Shown here one piece after another: positions 1-8,683 of a stretch of DNA of 64,000 nt. How positions within the stretch are numbered: position 1 is the first letter of the stretch; every line of letters starts with the position of its first letter. Below the pieces are notes generated by a model, which was not told the DNA's origin, did no database searches, and was given only the letters and a program-made list of their open reading frames with translations. The translations under genes and the position numbers were made by a program. This DNA comes from Caenispirillum bisanense (GTDB taxonomy: Bacteria > Pseudomonadota > Alphaproteobacteria > Rhodospirillales > Rhodospirillaceae): assembly GCF_039523075.1 (NCBI RefSeq), contig NZ_BAAAEP010000018.1:15304-79303 (forward strand), in the 5' to 3' direction.

Positions 1-317
1 AGCCACAGGGTCAGGCAGTCCACCAGCACCGGCTCGCCGGGCTGCACCTGCGGCAGCACCCGGCACAGGTGGAGGGGTTCCTCCACCGTGCGCCAGAAGC
101 CGTCGCGGCGTTCGCGGTGAACGGCGATGCGGGCCGCCATCTCGTCGTCCCACGCCTGGGCGGTGGCGATGTAGGTGGCGCGGCAGGCGCCGGAGGCCCG
201 CACCATGGCCTCGGCCAGCCGGCTCTTGCCGGACCGGGCGCCGCCCACCAACACGGTCAGCGGCGGCAGCGGCGAGAAGTCGGCGGGGGCGGGCGGCACG
301 ACAAGGGGCAGCGGCAT
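1..317 (-). CDS. cobU: Adenosylcobinamide kinase / guanylyltransferase, 5' part
   Basis: This is the N-terminal ~105 residues of the bifunctional enzyme that phosphorylates adenosylcobinamide and transfers GMP to it while the nucleotide loop of B12 is assembled. The left window edge cuts it off. A P-loop reading GGARSGKS lies near residue 25, followed by the family's ATYIATA segment and then a VDCLTLW segment at the edge. The ATG overlaps the stop of the upstream phosphatase by one base (TGATG), which indicates translational coupling in the minus-strand order cobS-cobC-cobU. The family is typically about 170-180 residues, so a little under half is outside the window. Confidence 0.85.
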   Translation of the reverse strand, partial: MPLPLVVPPAPADFSPLPPLTVLVGGARSGKSRLAEAMVRASGACRATYIATAQAWDDEMAARIAVHRERRDGFWRTVEEPLHLCRVLPQVQPGEPVLVDCLTLW

Positions 318-931
318 CAGGGAAGCGGCCTCCAGTTGACACAGCGGACGGCGGCGCCGCCCTCCATGAGGTCGATGCGGGTGAGCGACAGCGGGTCGAC
401 GGCGAAGGACAATCCCGCCGCCGGCTGCGCCTCCAGCCCCAGGGCCAGCACCAGGGCGGCGCGGATGGTGCCGGCGTGGGCGACGGCGATGATGTCGCGG
501 CCGGCATGACGCTCGGCCAGGGCCGCCACCGCCGGCCGCAGCCGCGCCACCACGTCGGCGAAGCTCTCGCCGCCGGGCGGGCGGGCGGTGGACGGCGCCT
601 GCCAGAACGGGTCGGTGTCGGCGGTCGGCAGATCGTTCCAGCAGCGACCCTGCCAGCGGCCGAAATCCTGCTCGACCAGCGCCGGCTCGACCGCGTCGGC
701 CGGCTCCAGGCCGAGGGCGGCGGCGGTGGCGCGGCAGCGGGCGAGGGGACTGGTCACCACCACCGCCCGGCGCGCCAGCACGGCGGCCAGCACCGGCGCC
801 GCCGCCAAGGCATCGGCGCGGCAGGGATGGTCCAGCGCCCCGACGATCTCGCCGGGCCCCGCCTCCACCGGGGCGTGGCGCAGCCACCACCAGCGGGTCG
901 AGCGGTCGCGTTCGCCTGCCGTCGTCATCAC
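317..931 (-). CDS. cobC: Histidine phosphatase, probable alpha-ribazole phosphatase
   Basis: A 204-residue member of the phosphoglycerate-mutase-like histidine phosphatases. The catalytic RHAP motif is at residues 18-21, and the second active-site histidine lies in a VAHAGT segment toward the C terminus. Lying between cobS and cobU, it most likely removes the 5'-phosphate from alpha-ribazole phosphate or adenosylcobalamin phosphate. The frame opens with GTG at 931, directly after the cobS stop, followed by an ATG at 928; either could be the start. Function is assigned from fold motif plus gene order, because this superfamily is functionally diverse. Confidence 0.75.
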   Translation of the reverse strand: MMTTAGERDRSTRWWWLRHAPVEAGPGEIVGALDHPCRADALAAAPVLAAVLARRAVVVTSPLARCRATAAALGLEPADAVEPALVEQDFGRWQGRCWNDLPTADTDPFWQAPSTARPPGGESFADVVARLRPAVAALAERHAGRDIIAVAHAGTIRAALVLALGLEAQPAAGLSFAVDPLSLTRIDLMEGGAAVRCVNWRPLP

Positions 932-1709
932 TCAGGTCCTCAGCAGCGCCACCAGGGTGACCAGCACGGTCAGCCCGGCCACCTGCTCCACGGCGCCCAG
1001 CACGTCGCCGGTCTGGCCGCCTATGTGGCGGCGGGCGAGGCCGGCGACAAGCAGCACGGCGATCAACCCGAAGGCGAACACCGGCGCCAGCAGGGCATGG
1101 GGGCAGCACCAGCCCCCCCGCCGCCCCCGCCAGCGCCACGGCCACCGCCACCGGCGCCGCCTCGGTGCGGCCGGCGCCGGCGCCCAGGCCGTCGCTGCGG
1201 GCCGGCTCCAGCATGGCCATGGCGAGCGGCACCGCCGTGCGCGACAGCACCGCCGCCATCACCACCGCCGCACTGGCGGCGGCGACGCCGGCCGTTTCCA
1301 GCAGGGCGGTCAGCGCCGCCCACCGCAGACCGACGGCGACCAGCAGCGCCAGCACGCCATAGGTGCCGATGCGGCTGTCGCGCATGATCTCCAGCTTGCG
1401 CTCCCGCGTCGCGCCGCCGCCGAAGCCGTCGGCCACGTCGGCCAGCCCGTCCTCGTGCAGGGCGCCGGTGGCCAGCAGCCCGGCGGCGATGGCCAGCAGC
1501 ACCGCCACCGCCGCCGGCAGGTCGAGCAGGTGGGCAAGGTGCAGGGCGCCGGCGGTGATCAGCCCGACCACCACCCCGACCAGCGGAAAGGCCCATACGG
1601 CGCGGGCGAGCGGCGTGCGCGCCGCCGCCTCCGACAGCCGCGGCAGCGGCAGCCGGGTCAGGAACACGAAGGCGAGGTGCGCCTCTGCCATGCGCCCGGA
1701 TTTATCCAT
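932..1709 (-). pseudogene. cobS: Adenosylcobinamide-GDP ribazoletransferase, frameshifted in a C7 run
   Basis: Membrane enzyme joining adenosylcobinamide-GDP to alpha-ribazole. From the ATG at 1709 the frame encodes a typical CobS N terminus: FLTRLPLP, the acidic DGLADVADGFGGG metal-binding segment, and RDSRIGTYG. At a run of seven C on the plus strand (1113-1119) the frame shifts. Dropping one base restores the C-terminal half, including the conserved GGQTGDVLGA motif, to a TGA at 934-932. The repaired protein would be about 258 residues, normal for the family. As read, translation runs on in the wrong frame through cobC. All conserved motifs survive, so a sequencing or assembly error in the homopolymer is at least as likely as real inactivation. 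Confidence 0.8.
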
Positions 1710-1786
1710 CGGGAGTGATTTCCTTGCGGCATCGCGGTATGGATCGGCCCGAACCTTTCCATCCCTCAAGCCGAGGTGCAAGTGGC

Positions 1787-2824
1787 ATGTCCCTGACCGT
1801 GCGCTCCGTGGCCGAGTTCCGCGCGCTTCTCTCCAGCCTGCCGACCGCCGACACGGCCGCCGCCGCCGCCGCCGCCGCGCGCGAGCCGCAGCTGACCAAG
1901 CCGCCCGGCAGCCTCGGCCGGCTGGAGGAACTGAGCGGCTGGCTGGCAGCGTGGCAGGGGCGGCATCCGCCGGCCGCCGCGCGGGTGCGCTGCGCCGTCT
2001 TCGCCGGCAACCATGGGGTAGCGGCGCGCGGCGTGTCGGCCTTTCCGGCGGCGGTGACGGCACAGATGGTGGAGAACTTCCGCCGCGGCGGGGCGGCGGT
2101 GAACCAGCTGTGCCGCACCTTCGGCGTCGAGCTGACGGTGACGCCGCTCGACCTCGACACCCCCACCGCCGACTTCACCGCCGCCCCGGCGCTGACCGAG
2201 GCCGATCTGGTCGCCGCCCTCAACGCCGGGCTGGAGGCGGCGACGGCGACCGCCACGGGGCAGCCGCTGGATGCCCTGTGCCTGGGCGAAATGGGCATCG
2301 CCAACACCACCAGCGCCGCCACCATCGCCCTGGCCCTGCACGGCGGCAGCGCCACCGACTGGACCGGCCCCGGCACCGGCGTCGCCGGCTCCGCCCTGGA
2401 AACCAAGATCGCGGTGGTCGCCGAGGCCGTCGCCCGCCACACCGCCGACGCCCCCGACGGGCTGGAGGTGCTGCGTCGCCTGGGCGGGCGCGAGCTGGCG
2501 GCAATGGCGGGGGCGGTGGTCGGCGCCCGCATGGCGCGGGTGCCGGTGGTGCTCGACGGTTTCATCTGCACGGCGGCGGCGGCCTGCCTGGAGGCGACGG
2601 TGGCCGGCGCCCTCGACCATTGCGTCGTCGCCCACGCCAGCGCCGAACCCGGCCACCGCCGTCTGGTGGCGGCGCTGGGCAAGCGGCCGCTGCTCGACCT
2701 CGACCTGCGGCTGGGCGAGGGCTCCGGCGCGGTGCTGGCGGTGGGTCTGCTGCAGGCGGCGGTGGCCTGCCACACCGGCATGGCCACCTTCGCCGAAGCC
2801 GGAGTCGCGGCCGGCGAGGGCTGA
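1787..2824 (+). CDS. cobT: Nicotinate-nucleotide--dimethylbenzimidazole phosphoribosyltransferase
   Basis: Makes alpha-ribazole 5'-phosphate, the lower-ligand precursor of cobalamin, from nicotinate mononucleotide and dimethylbenzimidazole. The 345-residue product has the family landmarks: LTKPPGSLG near the N terminus, FAGNHGVAARGVSAFP, GEMGIANTTSAA, TGVAG, and LGEGSGA near the C terminus, which carries the catalytic glutamate. The ATG at 1787 was chosen over one at 1715 because family similarity starts there and the extra 24 residues look non-coding. It is divergent from cobS across 77 bp, so the two probably share a promoter region. No B12 riboswitch is recognisable in that gap. Confidence 0.93.
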   Translation: MSLTVRSVAEFRALLSSLPTADTAAAAAAAAREPQLTKPPGSLGRLEELSGWLAAWQGRHPPAAARVRCAVFAGNHGVAARGVSAFPAAVTAQMVENFRRGGAAVNQLCRTFGVELTVTPLDLDTPTADFTAAPALTEADLVAALNAGLEAATATATGQPLDALCLGEMGIANTTSAATIALALHGGSATDWTGPGTGVAGSALETKIAVVAEAVARHTADAPDGLEVLRRLGGRELAAMAGAVVGARMARVPVVLDGFICTAAAACLEATVAGALDHCVVAHASAEPGHRRLVAALGKRPLLDLDLRLGEGSGAVLAVGLLQAAVACHTGMATFAEAGVAAGEG

Positions 2825-2847
2825 GCGGGGGAGGGACGGGCGGCGGC

Positions 2848-4638
2848 CTAAGGCCGCGCCTCCTGCCCCTGCGGCGGCACGCGGCCGGCCAGCCGCTGCG
2901 CCCGTTCCAGGTTCTTCTGGGCGATGCGGGCCTGCGACCGGGCGCCGTTCTGCTGATAGGTCGTCAGCGCATCGCTGAAGCATTCCACCGCTTCCACCAG
3001 CGGGGCGCCGTCGCGGGTGTGCTTGGCGAGCAGGAACAGGGCGGCGCCAAGGGAGTTGCGGCTGGCCGCCCACAGCAGCGGCACCGACTCCTGCCGCCGC
3101 ACCAGCAGGGCGTTGCGGATGGTGCCGATGGCGCGCTCCAGCACCTCCTGGTTGCGGTGGGCGTCGCCGTAGACCTGCAGCACCTGGCTGACGTTGTGCA
3201 TCACCTCCGCCCACTGCCAGGGGAAGCTCTGGCGGGTGAAGACGGTCAGGGCGTACTGGAAGGCACCCACCGCCTCGCGCAGGGCGTCGGGGTTGCCCTC
3301 GGCCATGTCCAGGCGGAACAGCACCACCCCCAGGCGGTTGTGCAGGCTGGCCCAGATTTCCGGCTCGACGCCGCGCTCGGTGCCGTAGATGGCCTGGCGG
3401 TAGGCCTCGGCGGCGGCGTGGAAATAGTCGGGGCTGTTGGTACGCTCGGCGATGGCCTGATAGACGAGGCCCAGCTGGCGCTGCAGCGCATACCACACGT
3501 CGGCATTCTCGCCCGGCGTCCATTCGATGGCCGAGCGCAGCACCTCGGCGCCGTATTCCTGCAGGCCGGTGCCGGGGTTGAGGCCGCCGGTCACCGCCGC
3601 CGCCATGCCGTAGATGGCGAAGATCTGCGCCGTCTCGATCTGATAAAGGCCGTCCACCGGCTGGTCGATGAAGCCGCGCGCCGCCTCCATCCAGCCCGGC
3701 AGGCGCAGGCTGAGGAACTGCGCCTGACCCTCGCCGCGCGGCTCCACCGCGCCCATCACGGCGGCATGGAACAGCGGCGCCCAGCCTTCGTCGAAGTAGC
3801 ACGGCAGCGGCAGCCACAGCAGCGGCTGCGGCAGGCCGGGCTTGTCGTCCTCCGCCCACGGCGCGGCGGTGAAGTGGACCTGGATCATGCGGCCTTCGCT
3901 GTCCACCTCGCCCCACAGCACCAGGTCGGCGTGGCCTTCGGCCAGCCAGCGGCGGGCGGTGGCGGCGGCGCGGCGGAAGCGTTCCCCCGGCTGCAGCAGG
4001 GCGTCCGATTCGGCCGGCAGCACCTTGCTGCCGTGGGGCTTGGCGGTGAAGCCCTCCAGCTGCTCCACCCAGGCGACTACATGGGGGCGCTGGGTGTCCT
4101 GCGGGTCGTTGCCGAAGGGCGCCACCAGCACCCGGAACGGGCGCACGGCGCTGCCGCTTTCGCGCGGCTCGCCGCCGGAGGAGCGCCAGCGGCCGAACAG
4201 CCGGGTCAGCAGGGTCTGGCGGCGCGGGTCGGGCGGCGGCGGCACGATCAGCCCGCCCTGGCCGCCATCCACCGGCACCGGCAGCCCGGCCATGCCCATG
4301 GCGGCGCGCTCGTCGGTTTCGCGCAGGCGCTGGGCGAGCTTGGCCATCACCTTCATGGCGGTGGCGGGATCGTTCTCGATGCGGCGCAGGAACTCGCGCC
4401 GCGGCAGCACCTTCAGCACCACGTCGCCGGCGCAATAGGCGGTGGCGTCGCGGCTGCGGCCGTCCAGCAGGCCGGTCTCGCCGAACAGTTCGTCGGGGCC
4501 GGCGGTGGCTATCAGCATGGGGCCGGTGCCGCTGTCCTTGAACAGCTCCACCCGCCCGGACTGCACGATGTACGCGCTGTCCGAGGTCTCGCCCTCGCGA
4601 TAGACGATGTCTCCGTCCCTGAACTTCCTGGTCTTCAC
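2848..4638 (-). CDS. Cyclic-nucleotide-binding domain protein with C-terminal helical repeats
   Basis: A 596-residue protein with no membrane segments. Residues ~1-115 form a cNMP-binding domain: a FRDGDIVYREGE opening and a phosphate-binding cassette FGETGLLDGRSRDAT that keeps the key Glu and Arg. A proline-rich linker (~125-140) follows. Residues ~340-590 form alanine-rich helical repeats resembling TPRs, with recurring segments such as LHNRLGVVLFRL and SRNSLGAALFLLA. There is no DNA-binding helix-turn-helix, so it is not a Crp-type regulator. It could be a cAMP- or cGMP-responsive scaffold; the ligand and partners are unknown. It is convergent with cobT and its far N-terminal neighbour is a small hypothetical gene. 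Confidence 0.8.
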   Translation of the reverse strand: MKTRKFRDGDIVYREGETSDSAYIVQSGRVELFKDSGTGPMLIATAGPDELFGETGLLDGRSRDATAYCAGDVVLKVLPRREFLRRIENDPATAMKVMAKLAQRLRETDERAAMGMAGLPVPVDGGQGGLIVPPPPDPRRQTLLTRLFGRWRSSGGEPRESGSAVRPFRVLVAPFGNDPQDTQRPHVVAWVEQLEGFTAKPHGSKVLPAESDALLQPGERFRRAAATARRWLAEGHADLVLWGEVDSEGRMIQVHFTAAPWAEDDKPGLPQPLLWLPLPCYFDEGWAPLFHAAVMGAVEPRGEGQAQFLSLRLPGWMEAARGFIDQPVDGLYQIETAQIFAIYGMAAAVTGGLNPGTGLQEYGAEVLRSAIEWTPGENADVWYALQRQLGLVYQAIAERTNSPDYFHAAAEAYRQAIYGTERGVEPEIWASLHNRLGVVLFRLDMAEGNPDALREAVGAFQYALTVFTRQSFPWQWAEVMHNVSQVLQVYGDAHRNQEVLERAIGTIRNALLVRRQESVPLLWAASRNSLGAALFLLAKHTRDGAPLVEAVECFSDALTTYQQNGARSQARIAQKNLERAQRLAGRVPPQGQEARP

Positions 4639-4719
4639 GGCCCGTCGTTCCGTTTGCTCAACGGTCGATTGTCGTCGGGCGCGGGCGTTCCGGCAATGTC
4701 TTTGCGATCACCGGCGCAC

Positions 4720-4977
4720 TCAGCCTTCGCCGGCGGGGCTGCCGCCGCCTTCGCCGGGCGGGCGGTCGTACTGGATCGCACCCTGGTAGAGCCGCGCCGT
4801 GCGGTCGCCGCGGGTGGCGGCGATGTAGCGGTTGCCGTTCTCGTCGGCGGCCATGTCCAGGCTGATGCGGCCGGCTTCCAGGTCGGCCACCACGGCCTTG
4901 TCGTCGATCTCGAACGCCTTGGCGAGGCCGCCGATGAGGGCGTTGATTTCCGAGTACATTTCGCGGTTGTCGCTCAC
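4720..4977 (-). CDS. Small hypothetical protein (85 aa)
   Basis: Not recognised. The chosen start is GTG at 4977, preceded by GGAAGG with an 8-base spacing; an ATG six codons in (4959) is an alternative. The open frame extends much further upstream, but that part is proline/arginine-rich shadow sequence. The product is acidic in its first 60 residues, with an amphipathic segment ALIGGLAKAF and a RYIAATRGDRTARLYQGA stretch that looks like two beta strands. The tail is glycine-rich. It has no signal peptide or membrane span. Confidence 0.6.
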   Translation of the reverse strand: MSDNREMYSEINALIGGLAKAFEIDDKAVVADLEAGRISLDMAADENGNRYIAATRGDRTARLYQGAIQYDRPPGEGGGSPAGEG

Positions 4978-5413
4978 CGCCTTGTCCTTCCGTTCCGGTG
5001 CGGCATGGGATGGCGGGCACCATAGCACTGCCGGGCCGCGGCCGGAAAGCGGCGGCGGCAGGCGATCTGCTGCGGAACGGGGAGGAGGCGATAGCGCGAG
5101 GGGCGGCAACCGGCCGGCTGGTCGACGGAGGGGGAATAGGTCCCGGCCGCCGCCGCCCCTGCGGGGAAGGGGATCCCCGTTGCGCTTCCGACGGGCCGCT
5201 GCGGAACGGCCCGGAATGGCGTCGTCTGCGAGGCGGCCGGGCCCGGAGGGGATGAGGCCTGCCGCTGCGCCCTGCACCGCCGATTACCGGAGTGCAGTAG
5301 TCAAGAAATAATCTGAAGAATTCCATGTTGCAACGGAAAAAAGCTGCAGGCTGCATCCGGTCAGGCGTTATGCTCGCCGGGGATGTGCGAGAAGAACCGT
5401 GGGAGACTGGCGA
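4978..5413. other. 436-bp intergenic region, no gene supported
   Basis: This separates the divergent 85-residue gene and the gamma-glutamyltranspeptidase. The left two thirds are very GC-rich. Positions ~5298-5345 are an unusually AT-rich island for this genome and probably include the promoter for the transpeptidase. A TTGCAA at 5328-5333 could be a -35 element, but no convincing -10 follows at the right spacing. No hairpin or RNA family was recognised. Confidence 0.4.
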
Positions 5414-7291
5414 ATGTCGAGACCGATCAAGCCCTTGGCCGTGGCCCTGGCACTCCTGCTGGCGGCCTGCGCCGGCACCGGCGAGGCGCCGCCGGAGACC
5501 GCCGTCGCACCCGATGCCACCGCGACTCCGGCCGAGGCGCCCACCTCCTCCGCCTCCGCCTCCGCTGGCGCCGCCGCTGCGACCGATGCGGCCGGCCCGG
5601 ACCTTCAGGCACAGCCGGAAGCGGCCACCGGCTGGCAGGCCAAGCCGCCGGTGGTGGCACAGAAGTACATGGTGGCGGCGGCGCACCCGCTGGCCGCCCA
5701 GGCCGGGCAGGCGATGCTGAAGCGCGGCGGCGCCGCCATCGACGCCGCCATCGCCACCCAGGCGGTGCTGACCCTGGTGGAGCCGCAGTCGAGCGGCATC
5801 GGCGGCGGCGCCTTCCTGCTGCACTGGGACTCCGACAGCCGCCGCCTGTCCGCCTGGGACGGCCGCGAGACCGCCCCGGCGGCGGCGCGGCCGGAACGGT
5901 TCCTTGATGCCGACGGCAAGCCGCTGCCCTTCAACGATGCCGTGGTCGGCGGCCTGTCGGTCGGCGTGCCGGGCGTGCTGCGCATGCTGGAGGCCGTCCA
6001 CAAGCGCGAGGGCCGGCTGCCGTGGGCGACCCTGTTCGAGCCGGCGATCAAGCTGGCGGAGGACGGGTTCGCCGTCACCCCGCGCCTGCACCAGCTGCTG
6101 GCCGAGGACCAGGACCTGAGGAAGATGCCGGCCGCCGCCGCCTATTTCTACGGCGACGACGGCGAGCCGCCGGCGGTGGGCGAGACCCTGCGCAACCCGG
6201 CCCTGGCCGCCACCTTCCGCACCATCGCCCGCGGCGGCGCCGATGCCTTCTATCGCGGCCCGCTGGCCGCCGCCATGGTGGAGGCGGTGCGCACGGCGCC
6301 GCGCCGGCCGGGCGATCTGTCGCTGGCCGACCTGTCCGGCTACCAGGCCAAGGAGCGGGAGCCGGTGTGCACCGGCTATCGCGGCCGGCTGGTGTGCGGC
6401 ATGGGGCCGCCGTCGTCGGGCGGCATCGCCGTCGGCCAGATCCTCGGCATGCTCGACACCCTGCCGCCGGCGCTGGTGAACGAACCGCTCGGCATCCGCA
6501 CCGCCCACTACCTGACCCAGGCGCAGCGGCTGGCCTTTGCCGACCGCAACCTCTACGTCGGCGACAGCGATTTCGTCGACGTGCCGGTGGCCGGGCTGAT
6601 CGACAAGGGCTACCTGCGGGAACGGGCGCGGCTGATGCGGGCCGACGGGCTGATCGCCTCGCCGGACGCCGGCACGCCGCCGGGGGTGCCGCAGAAGACC
6701 GCCGCCTGGGGCAACGGCGCGGCACTGGAAATCCCCTCCACCACCCAGGTCAGCATCGTCGATTCCCACGGCGATGCCCTGTCGATGACGTCGTCCATCG
6801 AGGGCGCCTTCGGCTCGCGGGTGTTCGTCAACGGCTTCCTGCTCAACAACCAGCTCACCGACTTCTCGTTCGAGCCCAAGGACGCCAAGGGCCGCCCTGT
6901 CGCCAACCGGGTGGAGCCGGGCAAGCGGCCGCGCAGTTCCATGGCGCCGACCATCGTGCTCGGCCAGAACCTGCGGCCGCTGCTGGTCACCGGCTCGCCG
7001 GGGGGCGCGCGGATCATCGGCTACACGGCGGGCAGCATCATGGGCGTGCTCGACTGGGGCCTCGACCCGCAGGAGGCGGTGAGCCTGCCGCACGTCCAGA
7101 GCCGCGGCGGCGCCACCGAGCTGGAGGCCGGCACGGCGGCGGAGCGGCTGGCGCCCGACTTGCAGGCGCGCGGCCACGAGGTCAAGATCGTCGACATGAC
7201 CAGCGGCCTGCACGCCATCGCCATCGGACCGGACGGCCGCCTCTACGGCGGTGCCGACCCGCGGCGCGAGGGCGTGGCGCTGGGGGAATGA
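5414..7291 (+). CDS. ggt: Gamma-glutamyltranspeptidase, predicted lipoprotein
   Basis: Ntn-hydrolase that cleaves gamma-glutamyl bonds such as glutathione's. The 625-residue product starts with a lipoprotein signal (hydrophobic stretch ending LLLAACAG, Cys near residue 20), then an Ala/Thr/Pro-rich linker (~25-70), then the catalytic body. The precursor should self-cleave before Thr443, in S-T-T-Q-V-S. Most family members read T-T-H there, so the His-to-Gln change is unusual. Other family segments are present: GGGAFLLHWD, GPPSSGGIAVGQ, FLLNNQLTDFS and GSPGGARII. The start ATG has a GGGAGA ribosome site. An amidase follows 30 bp downstream on the same strand. Confidence 0.9.
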   Translation: MSRPIKPLAVALALLLAACAGTGEAPPETAVAPDATATPAEAPTSSASASAGAAAATDAAGPDLQAQPEAATGWQAKPPVVAQKYMVAAAHPLAAQAGQAMLKRGGAAIDAAIATQAVLTLVEPQSSGIGGGAFLLHWDSDSRRLSAWDGRETAPAAARPERFLDADGKPLPFNDAVVGGLSVGVPGVLRMLEAVHKREGRLPWATLFEPAIKLAEDGFAVTPRLHQLLAEDQDLRKMPAAAAYFYGDDGEPPAVGETLRNPALAATFRTIARGGADAFYRGPLAAAMVEAVRTAPRRPGDLSLADLSGYQAKEREPVCTGYRGRLVCGMGPPSSGGIAVGQILGMLDTLPPALVNEPLGIRTAHYLTQAQRLAFADRNLYVGDSDFVDVPVAGLIDKGYLRERARLMRADGLIASPDAGTPPGVPQKTAAWGNGAALEIPSTTQVSIVDSHGDALSMTSSIEGAFGSRVFVNGFLLNNQLTDFSFEPKDAKGRPVANRVEPGKRPRSSMAPTIVLGQNLRPLLVTGSPGGARIIGYTAGSIMGVLDWGLDPQEAVSLPHVQSRGGATELEAGTAAERLAPDLQARGHEVKIVDMTSGLHAIAIGPDGRLYGGADPRREGVALGE

Positions 7292-7321
7292 CGCCAAGAC
7301 CGCTGACGGAGACGTTCTGAC

Positions 7322-8683
7322 ATGCTGCCCATGACCCCGCTTGCGGCTCTGCTCGACGACCTGTCGGCTGGCCGCACCACCTCCCGCGCGCTGACCGAGG
7401 CGGCGCTGGCGCGGGCGAAAGTGGGGGAGGGGCCGCGGGTCTTCACCCTGGTCGACGAGGCGGCGGCGCTGGCCGCCGCCGACCTCGCGGACGGGGCCCG
7501 CAAGGCCGGCTTCGACAGCGCGCCGCTGCTCGGTTTGCCGGTGTCGGTGAAGGATCTGTTCGACATCAAGGGGCAGGTGACCACCGTCGGCTCGGTGGTG
7601 CGCGCCGACGACCCGCCGGCCGCCGCCGATGCGCCGGTGGTGCGACGGCTGCGGGAGGCCGGGGCGGTGCTGGTCGGCCGCACCACCATGACCGAGTTCG
7701 CCTTTTCCGGCGTCGGCCTCAACCCCCACTACGGCACGCCCAGGAACCCCTGGGACCGCGCCACCGGCCGCATTCCCGGCGGATCGTCGTCGGGGGCGGC
7801 GGTGTCGGTCACCGACGGCATGGCGGCGGCGGCCATCGGCACCGATACCGGCGGCAGCGTGCGCATTCCGGCCGGCCTGTGCGGCCTCACCGGCTTCAAG
7901 CCGACGCAGGCGCGGGTCAGCCGCGACGGCTGCTTCCCGCTGTCCTTCGCCATGGATTCGGTCGGGCCGCTGGCGCCGACGGTGGCCTGCTGCGCCCTGC
8001 TCGACGCCGTGCTGAGCGGCGGCCCGGTGCGGCCGACGGAGCCCTTCCCGGTCAAGGGCCTGCGCCTGGCGGTGCCGCGCTGCCTGCTGCTCGACGACAT
8101 GGACGCCATCGTCTCCGACGCCTTCGAGGCGGCGCTGCACCGGCTGAGCGCGGCCGGCGCCCATATCGAGGGCGTGGCGGCGGAACACCTGATCGACGAA
8201 ACCTACGTCGCCCGTCAGGCGGCGCAGGTGACGGCGGAGGCCTGGGCGCTGCACCGCCGCACCATCGCCATCGCCGGCGACCGCTATGACCCGCGGGTGC
8301 GCGAGCGCATGAAGGCGGCGGAAGGCTGGTCGGCGGCCGATCTGGTCGACATGATGCGCTGGCGCGACGCCTTCCGCGCCCGCTGGGAGGCGCTGGCGGC
8401 GCCGTTCGATGCCCTGCTGTGGCCGACCCTGCCGACGGTGGCGCCCACCATCGCCCAGGTGGATGCCGACGAGGCCGGCTACAACACCTGGAACCGCCTC
8501 ATGCTGCGCAACACCCGGCTGGTCAACGTGCTCGACGGCTGCGCGGTGACGCTGCCGGTCAACCGGCCGGGCGAGGCGCCGGTGGGCCTGCAGGTGGTCG
8601 CCGCCACCGGCCACGACGACCGCCTGCTGCGGATCGCCGCCGGGGTGGAAGCGGCGGTGGCGGAGATGCGTCATGTTTCATGA
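7322..8683 (+). CDS. Amidase (amidase-signature family)
   Basis: A 453-residue amidase-signature hydrolase. The Ser-cisSer-Lys triad is visible: the lysine in LPVSVKDLFD, and the serines in the glycine/serine-rich GGSSSGAAVSV with GTDTGGSVRIPA just after. C-terminal WPTLPTVAP is also typical. The substrate cannot be told from sequence; related enzymes act on indoleacetamide, malonamide, aryl amides or Glu-tRNA. There is no GatB/GatC nearby, so a GatA role is unlikely. The gene lies 30 bp after ggt and overlaps the next gene by 11 bp, suggesting one transcript, perhaps for breakdown of amide-containing metabolites. Confidence 0.88.
   Translation: MLPMTPLAALLDDLSAGRTTSRALTEAALARAKVGEGPRVFTLVDEAAALAAADLADGARKAGFDSAPLLGLPVSVKDLFDIKGQVTTVGSVVRADDPPAAADAPVVRRLREAGAVLVGRTTMTEFAFSGVGLNPHYGTPRNPWDRATGRIPGGSSSGAAVSVTDGMAAAAIGTDTGGSVRIPAGLCGLTGFKPTQARVSRDGCFPLSFAMDSVGPLAPTVACCALLDAVLSGGPVRPTEPFPVKGLRLAVPRCLLLDDMDAIVSDAFEAALHRLSAAGAHIEGVAAEHLIDETYVARQAAQVTAEAWALHRRTIAIAGDRYDPRVRERMKAAEGWSAADLVDMMRWRDAFRARWEALAAPFDALLWPTLPTVAPTIAQVDADEAGYNTWNRLMLRNTRLVNVLDGCAVTLPVNRPGEAPVGLQVVAATGHDDRLLRIAAGVEAAVAEMRHVS

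Noticed and set aside
1710..1786. A cobalamin riboswitch in the cobS-cobT gap
   Set aside because: The 77-bp gap is too short for the aptamer and lacks the B12-box.
1363..5025. A 1,220-codon open frame on the plus strand
   Set aside because: It runs antisense to or out of frame with cobS, cobT and the cNMP protein, is Arg/Ala/Gly/Pro-rich, and shows no domain. It is a GC-rich shadow frame.
4658..8674. A 1,338-codon open frame on the minus strand
   Set aside because: It is antisense to the ggt and amidase genes, whose own frames have clear domains. His/Arg/Gly-rich composition marks a shadow.
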